Assembly (NCBI GenBank): GCA_016630905.1
Contig: WBMQ01000006.1
Coordinates: forward strand, 62,001-126,000
Length of the DNA: 64,000 nucleotides
Direction of reading: 5' to 3'
From: Capillidium heterosporum
Taxonomy: Eukaryota; Entomophthoromycota; Entomophthoromycetes; Entomophthorales; Capillidiaceae
A program made the position numbers and the translations under genes. Below the pieces are notes generated by a model that saw only the letters and a list, made by a program, of their open reading frames with translations, was not told the DNA's origin and did not search any database. Shown in pieces: positions 63,871-64,000 of the stretch (position 1 is the first letter of the stretch; each line of letters starts with the position of its first letter).

Positions 63871-64000
63871 TCAATCGTCACTTAAATTGAGATTACGTAT
63901 CGGGGAAGTGGTCCAAGTAAACGGCCTTATTGGACTTTTTGATATGTTCGGACAGACCTCTACCGAAGTTACGATAGCACCTATAGGACGATATAGCACA
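63871..64000 (-). CDS. UPF0658-type membrane protein, copy 2, C-terminal end only (one +1 phase step)
   Basis: Only the last 43 codons are inside the window. CYRNFGRGLSEHIKK repeats the copy 1 signature. The tail aligns HFP-IRNLNLSDD with HSSVRNLNLGDD of copy 1 only if one extra base at 63901-63905 is passed over; the plain frame stops there. The rest of the gene lies beyond the right edge. Confidence 0.7.
   Translation of the reverse strand, partial: VLYRPIGAIVTSVEVCPNISKSPIRPFTWTTSPIRNLNLSDD

Overview
The window is nuclear DNA of a filamentous or yeast-like fungus. It holds INO80, VMA8, UTP18, RLP24, DPM2, RPS24, lysyl-tRNA synthetase, GCV3, a fused ADE5,7 gene, two POT peptide transporters, a fungal UPF0658 membrane protein and a transcription factor with tandem Zn2Cys6 clusters. 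Genes are split by many tiny GT-AG introns, mostly 36-60 nt with CTAAC-like branch sites. The tandem zinc clusters recall early-diverging fungi, whereas the C-to-T-decayed AT-rich blocks recall RIP in Dikarya, so I leave the phylum open.

Layout: 1-5.0 kb carries the INO80 3' end, VMA8 and a zinc-cluster regulator. 5.4-7.5 kb is an AT-rich decayed block. 8.6-12.5 kb holds a secreted His/Gly/Asn-repeat protein and KRS1. 12.9-15 kb is decayed, with LTR fossils. 16-23 kb holds UTP18, DPM2, RLP24 and ADE5,7. 24.4-28.4 kb is a cluster of solo LTRs. 29-37 kb has a second secreted repeat protein, a promethin-like membrane protein, a tiny Ala/Ser protein and an S28 serine peptidase. 37.7-41 kb is fossil retroelement DNA. 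42-51 kb holds RPS24, a third secreted repeat protein and two tail-to-tail PTR2 genes. 52-55.7 kb is nested retroelement DNA. 56-64 kb holds GCV3, a short-chain dehydrogenase, cytochrome b5 and two UPF0658 paralogues.

Two patterns stand out. First, nine genes, including essential single-copy ones (KRS1, ADE5,7, UTP18), contain 15 places where homology steps forward by exactly one extra base. I found no convincing step in the other direction. After removing these bases the gene lengths become multiples of three and fit the families (KRS1 588 aa, ADE5,7 782 aa, two secreted paralogues both 262 aa). This is either an insertion-biased assembly error or pervasive +1 frameshifting. Second, the AT-rich blocks keep cytosine almost only before T, a RIP-like footprint. 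Copies of the same LTR families occur in both fresh and decayed states.

The secreted repeat family (three copies plus a truncated start) is the best candidate for an undescribed protein family here.
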